DNA of 64,000 bases from Boesenbergia rotunda (GCA_024364735.1 JAGFNQ010006419.1:1-64000); one strand, 5' to 3'; positions 31,360-41,932 are shown, counted from the first letter of the stretch. Numbers and translations: made by a program. The notes: a model not told the origin generated them from the sequence alone.

Positions 31360-34300
31360 CTAGTCTATAACACACATTCCTATTAACCTTCTCAAGTTGT
31401 TAAATTCAGATTCAGGAAGTGGTTTGGTAAATATATCAGCTAGATTAGACTTAGATTCAACATGGTTAAGTTCAATTTCTCCTTTATTTACATGATCTCT
31501 GACAAAATGGTGTTTGATTTCTATATGTTTGGTCCTAGAGTGGTGGATTGGGTTTTTGGTTAAATTGATTGAACTTAGATTATCTATAAAAATTTTGACT
31601 TTCTTAAAATCTAAGTTAAAATCTTTTAAGGTATGCATCATCCAGAGTAGTTGGGCTACACATTCACCCATTGCTATGTATTCAGCTTCAGTGGTGGATA
31701 GGGCAACACAATGTTGTTTTCTACTGAACCAACTAACTAGTGAGGGTCCTAGAAGTTGGCATCCACCACTGGTACTTTTTCTGTCTAACTTACAGCCAGC
31801 ATAATCTGAGTCAGAAAATCCAATAAGTTCAAACTGGGCTGTTCTAGGGTACCAAATTCCTAAACTTTTTGTCCCTTTGAGATACCTAAATATCCTTTTA
31901 ACTAGGGTTAGATGTGATTCTTTAGCACATGTTTGATACCTAGCCCACATACTAACTGCAAAGAGAATATCAGGTCGACTTGCAGTTAGATAAAGTAAGC
32001 TACCTATAGCACTTCTATAATACTTAAGGTCAACAGGTTTACCATTTGTGTCACTATCTATAGTTTGATTGGTAGCCATAGGTGTCTTAATTTCTTTAGC
32101 ACTATCCATTCCAAATTTTCTAAGTAATTCTTTAGTGTATTTTTGTTGATAGACAAAAGTACCATCACTGGTCTGTTTTATTTGTAGCCCTAAAAAGAAA
32201 GTTAATTGACCTACTAAACTCATTTCAAATTCAGTTTCCATTATCTTTGTGAAGTCTTGTAAAAAGTCTGAGTTGGTTGAGCCAAATACTATATCATCTA
32301 CATATACTTGGGCTACAAAAATATCATTTTTTAGGGTTTTGACAAATAGTGTTGGGTCAATTTTGCCTTGGTTAAAACCTTTTGAAACTAAGTAATTAGA
32401 CAGTCTTTCATACCAGGCCCTAGGTGCTTGCTTAAGTCCATATAGGGCTTTCTTAAGTCTAAAGACATAGTCAGGGTGTTCTAAGCTTTCAAAACCAGGG
32501 GGTTGACCTACATAAACCTCTTCTTTAATTAGGCCATTTAGGAAGGCTGACTTAACATCCATTTGATAAAGCTTAAATCCCTTATGGGCTGCATAACTTA
32601 AGAGCATTCTAATGGATTCAAGTCTGGCTACAGGGGCATAGGTTTCATCATAATCAAGACCTTCTACTTGGCTAAACCCCTTAGCTACTAGCCTTGCCTT
32701 ATTCCTAACTGTTTCTCCTTGTTCGTTAAGTTTATTCCTAAAGACCCATTTAGTTTCAATAAATTTCTTGCCTTTAGGTAGGGGTACTAAGTCCCAGACT
32801 TGACTACGTTCAAATTGGGCTAACTCTTCCTGCATGGCTATGATCCAATCAGGGTCAAGTAAAGACTCTTCTATAGACTTGGGTTCAATTTTTGAAATCA
32901 AGGCAATTTGACTAAGGTTCCTAAAAGCTGATCTAGTCTGAACCCTTAGTTCTGGATCACCTAAGATTTGATTAGTTGGGTGGGCTGAGCTAACTCGAAC
33001 AGTTCTGGGTTGGTTAGGTTCAGTATCAGGTGTGGGTTCAGTTAGATCATCGTTTTGGTCCTCAATTGGCCTTTCATCAGGGTCAGTACTGGATCTAACA
33101 AAGTCAATTGGTTGGTAGGTGGTTTGATCAGAGTTATTTGGGTCAGATTTTTCATCAAATTTTACATTTGTAGTTTCTTCAATTTTTAGGGTAATTTTGT
33201 TATAAACTCTATAGGCTCTACTGGTAAGGGAATAACCTACAAAGATACCTTCCTCAACCTTAGAAGTAAATTTTCCTAAGTGTTCTCTAGTATTTAAGAT
33301 ATAGACTTTACATCCAAATACTTTAAGGTATTTAATGTTAGGTTGTTTGTTATAATAGATTTCAAAAGAGGTCTTTCCTAGGTTTTTAATTAGAGTTATT
33401 CTATTTTGTACATAACAAGCTGTACTAACAGCCTCAGCCCAAAGGTATTTAGGTAAGTTGTATTCATTAAGCATTGTTCTAGCTGCTTCTTGTAGTGTTC
33501 TATTTTTTCTTTCTACAACTCCATTTTGTTGAGGTGTTTTAGGGCAAGAGAATTCGTGATGGTAGCCATTTTCTAGACAAAATTGATTAAATTTGTGATT
33601 TTTGAATTCTCCGCCATTATCGCTCCTAAGTCTTTTGATTTTAATCCCTTTTTCATTTTCTGTTAATTTACAAAATTGAGTGAGTGTATCAAAAGTTTCA
33701 TCTTTATTTTTTAAGAATTTTACCCAGGTAAATCTTGAATAGTCATCTATAATTACTAGGCAGTATAGGTTCCCATTAATTGATTTAACCCCATGTGAGT
33801 CAAATAGGTCTAGGTGAATTAATTCCAGAATTGACTTGGTTTGAGTTTGATTAGTTGGTTTGTGGGTTGACCTAGTTTGTTTTCCTTGTTGACAAGCATT
33901 ACATAAGGTTGACTCAAGGTTAGATAACTTTGGTAGGCCTCTAACTACACCATTTAGTTTAGGTAGTTTTCTGAAGTGAGTATGTGAAAGTCTCCTATGC
34001 CAGAGCCAAGTCTCATCCTTATGGGTTAAGAGGCAATTTTCTAAGGGACAGGTTAACTTAATTTCATAAATGTTATTGTGCCTAAGTCCTCTAAGTGTGA
34101 TGTTTGGGTTGTCATTGTGTTTGATCAGACATTCATTGGATAGGAACCTAACCTTATAACCAGTGTCACACAATTGGCTAATGCTTAGTAAATTGAAGTT
34201 GAAATTTTCAACAAGTAATACATTTGTTATTATGAAATCAGACTCAAGTTCAATATTGCCTAGGCCAATTACCTTAAGTTTACCGTTGTTTCCAAAAGCA

Positions 34301-34395
34301 ACGGTCCCTAGTCTTTTGTACTTGAGTTCTGTAAATTTTGTGGGATCCCCAGTCATGTGTCTGGAGCATCCACTGTCAATGATCCATTTGTTTTC
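31360..34395 (-). CDS. Pol polyprotein of element K (protease, integrase, RT, RNase H)
   Basis: Open from GAA 34395, the first codon after an AG splice acceptor, to TGA 31360, about 1011 codons. Protease motif DSGCSRHMTGD lies at the very start (34377). Counting from the internal Met at 34356, GAG-pre-integrase WLWHRRLSHTHF is near residue 118. Integrase catalytic landmarks are LDLFD (about 181), SDNGGEF (243) and NGVVERKNRT. Reverse transcriptase has KARLVAKGFSQ, QMDVKSAFLNG and the catalytic YVDDIVFG (684). RNase H has SDSDYAG (about 848), TEAEY (888) and LADIFTKPLP near the end. No stop or frameshift interrupts it. The frame has TAG immediately before 34395 and no upstream Met joins it to protease, so its synthesis needs splicing to gag. 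The SIRE/Maximus lineage is suggested by the motifs but not proven. Confidence 0.95.
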   Translation of the reverse strand, partial: ENKWIIDSGCSRHMTGDPTKFTELKYKRLGTVAFGNNGKLKVIGLGNIELESDFIITNVLLVENFNFNLLSISQLCDTGYKVRFLSNECLIKHNDNPNITLRGLRHNNIYEIKLTCPLENCLLTHKDETWLWHRRLSHTHFRKLPKLNGVVRGLPKLSNLESTLCNACQQGKQTRSTHKPTNQTQTKSILELIHLDLFDSHGVKSINGNLYCLVIIDDYSRFTWVKFLKNKDETFDTLTQFCKLTENEKGIKIKRLRSDNGGEFKNHKFNQFCLENGYHHEFSCPKTPQQNGVVERKNRTLQEAARTMLNEYNLPKYLWAEAVSTACYVQNRITLIKNLGKTSFEIYYNKQPNIKYLKVFGCKVYILNTREHLGKFTSKVEEGIFVGYSLTSRAYRVYNKITLKIEETTNVKFDEKSDPNNSDQTTYQPIDFVRSSTDPDERPIEDQNDDLTEPTPDTEPNQPRTVRVSSAHPTNQILGDPELRVQTRSAFRNLSQIALISKIEPKSIEESLLDPDWIIAMQEELAQFERSQVWDLVPLPKGKKFIETKWVFRNKLNEQGETVRNKARLVAKGFSQVEGLDYDETYAPVARLESIRMLLSYAAHKGFKLYQMDVKSAFLNGLIKEEVYVGQPPGFESLEHPDYVFRLKKALYGLKQAPRAWYERLSNYLVSKGFNQGKIDPTLFVKTLKNDIFVAQVYVDDIVFGSTNSDFLQDFTKIMETEFEMSLVGQLTFFLGLQIKQTSDGTFVYQQKYTKELLRKFGMDSAKEIKTPMATNQTIDSDTNGKPVDLKYYRSAIGSLLYLTASRPDILFAVSMWARYQTCAKESHLTLVKRIFRYLKGTKSLGIWYPRTAQFELIGFSDSDYAGCKLDRKSTSGGCQLLGPSLVSWFSRKQHCVALSTTEAEYIAMGECVAQLLWMMHTLKDFNLDFKKVKIFIDNLSSINLTKNPIHHSRTKHIEIKHHFVRDHVNKGEIELNHVESKSNLADIFTKPLPESEFNNLRRLIGMCVID

Positions 34396-35308
34396 CTACA
34401 GTTAAGTAAAAAGTTTTAAACCTTAGGTTGAGTTTTTTGAAAAAATCTAAAAAGATTTAAACACTTGAGTTTGAATTTTAAATTTGAGTTATGTTAAGTT
34501 TGACTTTGAATTTGATTTTAATTTGAATTTTAATTTTAATTTTAATTTGAATTTTAATTTGAATTTTAATTTTGATTTTAATTTTAATTTGAATTTTAAT
34601 TTGAATTTTAATTTGAATTTTAATTTTAATTTGAATTTTAATTTTAATTTGAATTTTAATTTTAATTTGAATTTTAATTTTAATTTGAATTTTAATTTTA
34701 ATTTTAATTTTAATTTGAATTTTAATTTTAATTTGAATTTTAATTTTAATTTGAATTTTAATTTTTGAATTTGAATTTTAATTTTAATTTGAATTTTAAT
34801 TTTAATTTTTGAATTTTAATTTTAATTTGAATTTTAATTTTAATTTTAATTTTAATTTTAATTTGAATTTTAATTTTAATTTTAATTTTAATTTTAATTT
34901 TAATTTTAATTTTAATTTTAATTTTAATTTGAATTTTAATTTTTGAATTTGAATTATCAATCAGTAATTTAAATTTGGTTATCCTTATTCATCTCACTCG
35001 GTCTAAGTTATCAATCAAGGGAGTCCTATGATTTTGTGAGATGGTTTTGAGTTTGATTAGAAAAGTTAATTTGACCTTGTGTTAGATCCAAGTTTAACAA
35101 GTAGTAATTTAAAAGTACACTTCAATAATTGGCTTCCAGGCCATGGCGAGGCACAGTGGCCTTCTTTGGCCGAAGCCTTATTGGAGCAACAACCATTTTC
35201 TAGGCAAAGCCGCTTAAAGAAGTTGAACTTTTAACTTACTTATTGAAAACCTTGGTACTAAATAGTACAAGATTCAAATTAACTCTGAAGCTAATCCTAA
35301 GTGCCCAC
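34396..35308 (-). other. Intron-like spacer between gag and pol of element K
   Basis: 913 bases, starting with GTGGGC directly after codon CAG (Gln) of gag and ending ...CTGTAG directly before GAA of pol. Joining these gives one continuous frame (…ASAQ then ENKWIIDSG…), phase 0. Without splicing, translation ends four codons later at TAG 35299-35297, yielding Gag alone. The spacer holds a long AT-rich array (about 34500-34960) and a block (35000-35205) also conserved in element J. No other coding potential. Confidence 0.7.
34496..34962. repeat. AT-rich microsatellite-like array (ttttaatttgaa units)
   Basis: About 460 bases of tandem ttttaa and tttgaa words, inside the gag-pol spacer of K. 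It creates a meaningless plus-strand Asn/Phe/Leu frame. Such an AT-rich tract near the 3' splice site may act in intron recognition, which in plants favours U-rich introns; on the element strand, however, the tract is A-rich. Confidence 0.95.
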
Positions 35309-36964
35309 CTGGGCAGAGGCTGATTTTAAGGTGCCAACTAGTTTGGAGCCTCCCCCTAAATTGTAGACTGGGTGTCTAGGGTCAATGTAATGGATGTCCC
35401 TTTTTGGGACATAAAATTGATTCTGACCTACTTGCTTTGTTAGATAAGCTTTCGGGACCCACGCTTTTCGTTGATTTTTGCGGGGGTGGATAAAGGAGAT
35501 AAAAGATCTTTGGTTCGATCTTGATTTATATCCTATCCCAGATTTGTTGTACATGCCCTTTTGTGATCCAAGAATAAGGTCAAGGTTCTTGGATCGGGTT
35601 GTGAAAGTTGCTAGTAGATCCTTAAGTTTTAGGACTTCACCCTTTAGGGTTAAGTTTTCAGTTTCAAGCTCAATTAATTTTTGATTTTGAGTTTGTTCAG
35701 TTAATGTTCTGGTATTAATTAATTGCTCCTTAAGGTCTTGATTTTCCTTAAGAAGCTGGTCATTTCTAGATTCAGATTCAAGCAATTTTTTATTTAAAAC
35801 AGAAATAATTTTAAAGAACTTTTCATTTACTGAATCTAAATATACCTTAGTCGAGTCGTCCGAAAAGAGTCCGATCTCTTGACTCGACTCGTATTCAGAA
35901 TCTTCGTCGTGCTCTGAGTCTGACCCGGGTCCGGTTGCCATTAGTGCGAGATAGTTTGAGTTCCTTGGTGGTTCATCGTCGGAGTCGTCTGTGCTGTCGT
36001 CCCAAGTGGCTTGAAGAGCCTTCTTCTTCTTATTCTTCTTGGGTTGATTCTCCTTTTTGTAGGGGCATTCGTGTTTGAAGTGTCCTTTTCTATTGCAACC
36101 GAAACAGGTTATTTTACTTTTGTCTTCACTACTGGTAGGCTTCATTATCCTCTGGAGGTCCTTTCTTGAGAACTGGCTTTTCTTTTTGGCGAAGACCTTT
36201 CTTACTAGGTTGACCATTTGTTCCTCATCATCTGAGTCTGAGTCTGACTCTTCTTTTAATTCTTGAATTTTCTTGTTTAACTTGCCATCTTTTGAGGAAC
36301 CTGCAAATAAGGCAAATCCTTTCTCGGCCTTGGCGTTAGTCTGTTCGTGCAGTTCTAATTCACAAAACAATTCATCTAAATTAATTTTAGAAAGGTTCCT
36401 AGAAATTTTATAAGCATCTATAATAGATGCCCATAGTGAATTTCTAGGGAATGCATTTAAAGCATACCTTATGATGTCTCTGTTTTCTTGTTTGTGCCCG
36501 ATTAGGTGGAGTCCATTTAGTATGTCCTTGATCCGGGCGTGGAGTTGGCTTGCAGATTCTCCTTCCTGCATTTTTATATTGAATAACTTATTTAAAAGTA
36601 AATCCCTTTTTGTTACCTTGGCATCAGAGGTGCCTTCATGTAGTTCAATTAGTTTGTCCCAGAGCTCTTTGGCAGATTCAGTTGGGCCGATACGGTTCAG
36701 TTCCTCTTTTGTTAGTCCGCACTGGAGGGTGTTCTGAGCTTTGAACTCGGTCTGAGCCTTTTTCTTCATCTCTGAGTTCCATCTGTCGGGCCTTAGTGGA
36801 GCATTATTTCCCTCATCCATTGGCGGTGTGTAGCCTGTTTGAACTGCAAACCACTGATCCATGTCGGTCTTCAGATAAACCTCCATCCTTCTCTTCCAGT
36901 AGGGAAAGTCTTCCCCATTAAAGAGGGGAGGGCGAGCAGTGCTATAGCCTTCACCTTGAGCCAT
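35297..36964 (-). CDS. Gag protein of element K
   Basis: Met at 36964 (MAQGEGYSTARPPLFNGEDFPYW) is preferred over an in-frame Met six codons upstream because copia Gags usually start just before PPLFNG.NF/DFPYW. The protein is about 555 residues. N-terminal Gag assembly domain: WKRRMEVYL to DELFCELELHEQ, residues about 20-215. Then an acidic Ser/Asp stretch, a zinc knuckle CFGCNRKGHFKHEC near residue 285-298, a Lys-rich patch, a second acidic region (SDSEHDEDSEYESSQE), and a long coiled coil with Leu/Glu/Lys heptads (about 375-470). The tail is GGGSKLVGTLKSASAQ-VGT. It packages the element RNA into cytoplasmic particles. The last three residues come from the intron-like spacer; in a spliced transcript Gln is followed by pol. 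Confidence 0.95.
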   Translation of the reverse strand: MAQGEGYSTARPPLFNGEDFPYWKRRMEVYLKTDMDQWFAVQTGYTPPMDEGNNAPLRPDRWNSEMKKKAQTEFKAQNTLQCGLTKEELNRIGPTESAKELWDKLIELHEGTSDAKVTKRDLLLNKLFNIKMQEGESASQLHARIKDILNGLHLIGHKQENRDIIRYALNAFPRNSLWASIIDAYKISRNLSKINLDELFCELELHEQTNAKAEKGFALFAGSSKDGKLNKKIQELKEESDSDSDDEEQMVNLVRKVFAKKKSQFSRKDLQRIMKPTSSEDKSKITCFGCNRKGHFKHECPYKKENQPKKNKKKKALQATWDDSTDDSDDEPPRNSNYLALMATGPGSDSEHDEDSEYESSQEIGLFSDDSTKVYLDSVNEKFFKIISVLNKKLLESESRNDQLLKENQDLKEQLINTRTLTEQTQNQKLIELETENLTLKGEVLKLKDLLATFTTRSKNLDLILGSQKGMYNKSGIGYKSRSNQRSFISFIHPRKNQRKAWVPKAYLTKQVGQNQFYVPKRDIHYIDPRHPVYNLGGGSKLVGTLKSASAQVGT

Positions 36965-37227
36965 CTGAAATAGACCACACAAAAACTTGTCCCAAGACTA
37001 GGTCTTGGATTAATAGTGTGATAGGAAGAGGAGAAGAAAGGGACTCGAAATGGTGTTGCACCAAATTCGAGTAAAATCAAACGAACGGAAAAATAATCCA
37101 AATCTAGGCAACAATACCTAATTTAGATTATGTGTAGCGGAAAACCAAAAAATCAAAAAAAAATGGATTCCCCCCGGCTCTTATGGTGGTTGCACCGATA
37201 CAGAGCGTACCAGGCTCTGATACCACT
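36965..37227 (-). promoter_or_regulatory. Leader and primer-binding site of element K
   Basis: TGGTATCAGAGC (minus; plus 37225-37214) begins two bases from the LTR and pairs with initiator tRNA-Met. The leader of about 250 bases contains a tract (CCCAAGACTAGGTCTTGG) that is a near-perfect inverted repeat; element J has the counterpart CCAAGACTAAGTCTTGG at 38699-38715. It may be a packaging or dimerisation hairpin. Confidence 0.8.
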
Positions 37228-38635
37228 TGTAGGATCGATGCACGTGAGAGGGGGGGTGAATCACGTGACTTTTTTTTAAAAAATTAAAATCAGAGCGCTT
37301 TAGAAAGCGTGCACAGCGGAAATGAAAGAAACGAAAAACAAACACACAAACACGAACGATTTTTACTTCGTTCGGAGCCTTCGGCGACTCCTACTCGAAG
37401 GCCCAGGTCCCTCAGACCTTTCCGTTGGGCAATCCACTAAAACTCTCTATCGGTCAACCCCGATAGAGTAGGCGAGTACAAATGAATTGAAAGTGTGACA
37501 ACCCCACACTTTCAAGTAATTAAGTGCAATAAAATATTAAAAAAATTCTTCTTTTTACCGACGTCCGGAGTAGGTCAACTCTTTCGGGGCAGCAGGACGT
37601 CGTAGGCTCGAAGTGAAGCGTTTCCGGAGCAAGGCGCGAGCGTAGAAGAACTTGAAAGCTTTGGAAGAAGTGTTGTTTTTCAAGCCTTGGTCGAGGGCTC
37701 TATTTATAGCCCTGGGGGCGCCCGGGATGCTCGGGGCGCCCTACTACGTGGCGTACGATCCATCACCCAGCTCGGTCGCATCTGATCGCTTCCATTTCGG
37801 GATGGGGTTTGACCGGGGCGCCCGAAGCGTGCGGGGCGCCCGCTTGACCGGTCAAACTTTATCTTCCGTTCGGCTTCGCGAGGGCGAGCTTCGGCAGCTG
37901 ATTCTGCGTGGCACAGTGGGCGCCCGCGACACGCGGGGCGCCCGACATGCGGGGCGCCCGATATGGGCGGGGCGCCCCGAATAGCGCTGCTGTCGGGGCT
38001 TTTCTTGGTCTGCTGACTTGTTTGACTCTGGGGGGCGCCCGAAACATCCGGGGCGCCCAGCTCAGCTACTGCCTCACTCCTTTGAGGCTCTCTGAGCTGC
38101 AGATACACAGTCCTTCGGTCCTGCATCCAGGGTTAGTCCAAAACAAGGCTAGCACAATTTTATATGGACTAAAATAAGATACAATTCTAAGTTAATTAGA
38201 TCCTGTCTCCCAGACCAGGATCTAACCAGGACTCAACTTAGATCACCTAAATGGGTCTAAGTTGGACCGCGCCTAAAGTCCAAGATTGGACTCGTCCTCA
38301 CTGGGTCGCTCCTCCAGTGACTTACCTTACTTACCTATTGTGCAGTTTTACTTGACCTCTTGACCCACCAGGACTTCCTGCCAAGGCTCAACCACCCTGG
38401 TCTTCCTGCCAAGTCTCAACCAACTTGGTCTTCAGCCAGTTGTCAGGTCCCGCGGACCCAACTGGACTTCCCGCCAGGACTCAACCATCCTGGACTTCAG
38501 CCTGGTGTCTGGTCCTAAGTCTTTCAACCCTGCACACTTAGTAAAGAGGTTAAATACCAACAACAACCCTAACTTTAACCACTTTGTCATACATTCAAAA
38601 CCCGAGTTTGACCGTTAGTGCAAACTGCACCAACA
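37228..38635 (-). mobile_element. 5' LTR of element K
   Basis: 1408 bases, almost identical to 28998-30402. TATA box CTATAAATAG at plus 37709-37700 marks the promoter of the element's genomic RNA. Hairpin units are at about 38380-38492 and GGGCGCCC palindromes about 37717-38060. It ends at the GGACA target duplication 38636-38640. Confidence 0.95.
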
Positions 38636-38640
38636 GGACA

Positions 38641-38883
38641 CTGTTCCACTCTTGGTTGGCCATTAGATTAAACTAAGAAATTTAACAGAAAAACTCGTCC
38701 CAAGACTAAGTCTTGGATTAGTACTGCGGGAAAAATAGTAATTCGCAAAAAATCGAGTAGTGTTGCACCAACCTCGATTAACGAGAAAAATACGAGTGAA
38801 AAGAAATATTAAAATTCAAAAATCCAAAGAATTTGCTCAACTGGTGGTTGCACCAAGTTTGAGCCACCCGCTCTGATACCACT
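38641..38883 (-). promoter_or_regulatory. Leader, primer-binding site and gag start of element J
   Basis: Continuation of J beyond the K insertion. It holds ATG 38663 of the J gag, a leader similar to that of K, and the primer site TGGTATCAGAGC (minus; plus 38881-38870) two bases from the LTR. It shows that K entered about 20 bases into the J gag gene. Confidence 0.85.
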
Positions 38884-39554
38884 TGTGGGATCAGTTTGAA
38901 TCGATAGAGGGGGGGTGAATATCGATCGATAAATTTTTGAAAATACTAAGAGTAATTGCGCAGTGGAAAAGCAAAAACAATCGCTAACACTTTTGTTTTT
39001 ACTTGGTTTGGAGTCGCAGTCGGCTCCTACTCCAAGGCCCACGGTCCTTGACCACTTACGACGGGCAATTCTATATTTCATAAAATGATTACAAGTTGAG
39101 TACAAATATAGAATTTTAAGATATAGCAATTAAAAGTAAATTATACCGACGATTAGAAGATTTAGAATGTCGGTGCCGCGGGTCGTTGTTGGCGCTTGAA
39201 TCTTGAGCACGGAGCGTTTCGGAGCAGAGCGCTTGTTCGAATGCGTTGGAAGAAGTTGTATTGGAAGCCAAGGGGGTGAACCCGTTTATATAGTCGTAGC
39301 TGGGGCGCCTGTGTTGAAGGGGGCTCCTGACACATGGCCCTCACTACGCAAAACTCAATCCGCAGACTCGGCCAGCGCTTATCCCCTCAATCAGGGCGCC
39401 TGAGCTAACTGGGGCACCTGTGTTAACACAGGCACCTCTGTTACAGTCTTGAGGCTTGCTTCGCAGTTGCTTTGGAATAACCCTTTGTCTGGGGCGCCTG
39501 TCTCAACACAGGCGCCTAGTCAACCAGGACACCTCACTCCATTGAGGCGCCTGG
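38884..39554 (-). mobile_element. 5' LTR of element J (family I), truncated
   Basis: On the minus strand the LTR ends ...GATCCCACA at 38884. It has a TATA box CTATATAAAC (plus 39293-39284), preceded in LTR direction by GGCGCC-type palindromes (about 39300-39550). The remaining U3, including any hairpin array, is replaced by the family III LTR starting at 39555. Confidence 0.8.
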
Positions 39555-41484
39555 TGTTGGGTATAGCTTGGCGGGTTCCTAACCGAATACGTAGTCAATC
39601 CGAGAGACCTCTCCACGTCCACGGATTAGAACTTTAATCTGAATAGAGAGCTGTCTCCCATCAACCGTCTCGTGTCGTATCGAACGATCCAAATTACAAC
39701 TTGGCCAATTACCAAAATCGGCCTTGTAATTTGCTCGACCATTCGATCGCGGAAAAAGCGACGAGTTGATCGCCGGCTTTTGTGTTTATGGTTGGGGTCC
39801 AGTTAATAATTTATTCATAAAGATTTGAAATCAAAATAATAAATTACTAAACATGAAATGATGAGATATATAATCAAGGCACAAAATTGACATAACGAAA
39901 TACAAAGGAGCATAGGGAAAGATATACCTTTCCGATCACCTCGCGGTCTTCTGCCTTATGTCCCACCCTTCGCGGACGTCATGTGGGCGATGATCTACCG
40001 TGAACCAAGATCACCCAAGGCTCTCCAATCAATCACACTATCTTCTTCCTTCTAGCCAAACCCAAACCCTAGACCTAGGGTTGGCGCCACTGCCCACCTT
40101 GCTTCCTTCTCCTTTGTGCCGCCGGCCAAAGGTGGCAACCAAGGCCACACTGACCAGAAGCAACCCTTGAGAAGGAGGTGAGGAAGAAGATGAAGGGAAA
40201 AGAGAGCTTCCTTTCCCACCCTACCCAAGCCGAGAACCCCTTTCCTCTTTTGCTTGCGTCGCAACAGCCCAAGGGCTTGCGCCGCCTCTCGCCGGCCACC
40301 AAAGCTCCCTCCCTCACCAACACACACCACAAAAGGGAGAAGGCCCACCTCCCTTTGTCTAGTGGTGGTAACCTACGGTATGGCAGAGGGAAGAAGAAGA
40401 GAAGAGAAGAGGATCCCTTCCTCTCCTTGTCGTGACCTAAAAGAGAGAAAAGAGAGAGAGGAGAGATGGCTTAGGTTGTGGATTGATCCTCATATTTATA
40501 GGGAGTAATACCTTAATTAATCAGAGATTAATTCCTTAATTACTCAAAGATTATTCCCTCAATTAATCATAAATTATTTCCTTAAATAACCAAAGATTAT
40601 TCCTTTAATTAGTCATAGATTAATTCCTTAAATAACCAAAGATTATTCCCTCAATTAATCATATATTAATTTCTTAAATAACCGGCCTTGTTTCATGACT
40701 CTTATGGGTTATTTATTGGGCTAAGATAGGGACCATGAGGAGGAGTTGGTTCTTAGCTCGCTAATCGATCTAAACCCAATCCATTAATTAAGATCCATTC
40801 CACTAAAGGATCTTAATTGAACTTCCTCACCAACCCTCATATTTTCATATGGGCTCCACATATTACGAGTCGTCCATCCCCCCGTGTTTAAGATCTCGAA
40901 TGCCCATTAATTAATTAAATTATTGATAATTTAAATTAATTAACTTCTGGATCCTTAACTAGTACCACTCAACCTTATCATCGTTCCGGATCAAATCCAC
41001 CTGCAGGGTTTAGCACGATGAACCTTTTGAGCTCATCAAGGGGGCATCATCATCCCGACTCACTAGGACACAGATTCCGTCAATAATCAATGACACATCA
41101 TATTATTAATATTATCTCCCAACTTATCGGGTCATCGATCTAACTAACTAGATCTCGCCCATTGATAAATTAAAGAAATAATAATTAATAATATATGCCC
41201 GTTATTATTTCGGGATTAAGGGATCGTACTCCATAATATAAACTAAGGTCCTATCCAATTACTAAGTCAGTATAAATTGGATAACCTCGAGTTTTGGTCC
41301 TGCTCAATGTACTCATAGCACACTAGTGTAATTCTATGGTCAAGACCAATCACACCTAACTACACTACAACCATCCCGATGGGTTATCCAATTCCATATC
41401 GGTTATGGGCCTCTTATTTATACTAAGCAAATAACTGATAACACGATCTTCCGTGTGACACCACCCACCATGTTATCTACTATA
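39555..41484 (-). mobile_element. Family III copia LTR, minus strand, truncated
   Basis: Begins on the plus strand TGTTGGGTATAGCTTGGCGGG, the reverse complement of the 3' end of family III LTRs, and aligns with 43770-45608 over its whole length. It stops around 41484, before the LTR start would be reached, where family V sequence begins. Frames at 40052-40508 and the GC-rich region 40050-40440 are in the transcribed leader of the LTR and appear on both strands; they are not genes. No interior of this copy is present, so it is a solo or truncated LTR. Confidence 0.8.
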
Positions 41485-41884
41485 GGTTTTTTCGGGCCGC
41501 GAAAACTGCTTTTTCGCGTCGCGGAAACCCCGAAAGCCCCAATAGAAAGGATCCGAGCGAAGAAAACCATTTCAAAAATTTACGAGTGCTCGTTTACATG
41601 CTTCAAAACCGATCTACAACCTAGATCTATTAGAGAAGAGAAAAACTATCTTTCGATGCATGCCCCGCAATCCCGCTCGCTCCTCGGTTGGTGTCGGATC
41701 TCAAGGATGCAAAGTAGCAACCCTCTAGAAGTATCCACACAAGCAAGAGAGTGGAGAGGAGAGCCCAAAAGTGTGCTAGCACTTTTGGGGTCTCGGCAAG
41801 ATGAGAGGAGAGGGAGAGCCAAAACCAAAAACTAGTTGGGAGAAGAATCAATCACACACAAAAAAACTCATATTGTGTGTATAA

Positions 41885-41932
41885 GTGGCAGGCCACTTAA
41901 TGGCCATTATTGGCCATTAAGTGGCCAGCCAC
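41885..41932. repeat. Perfect 16-base inverted repeat (ggccacttaatggcca)
   Basis: Arms at 41891-41906 and 41911-41926 are exact reverse complements around a four-base loop (ttat). One A-A mismatch further out, GTGGC and GCCAC extend the stem to 22 positions. Lies in the family V fragment, next to the minus-strand leader. Confidence 0.9.

Larger units (their letters stand above)
28998..38635 (-). mobile_element. Complete SIRE-like Ty1/copia element K with GGACA target duplication
   Basis: A 9638-base minus-strand element: 5' LTR 37228-38635, primer site 37225-37214, gag from 36964 to 35297, intron-like segment 35308-34396, pol 34395-31360, polypurine tract 30420-30403, 3' LTR 28998-30402. GGACA flanks both sides (28993-28997 and 38636-38640). 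The two LTRs differ at only a few positions: two or three substitutions, a one-base indel, and small differences near 29725 and 37950. Both genes are open. By these marks it is the youngest full element in the window and could be competent. It lies inside the gag of the related element J, in the same orientation. I see no envelope-like ORF after pol. Confidence 0.95.

Noticed and set aside
34484..34768. Plus-strand frame of Asn/Phe/Leu repeats
   Set aside because: It is the translation of an AT-rich microsatellite in the K spacer; any frame without TAA in this repeat would look open.
40052..40508. Several overlapping 80-100-codon frames on both strands
   Set aside because: GC- and purine-rich transcribed leader of a family III LTR; frames overlap each other with no domain.
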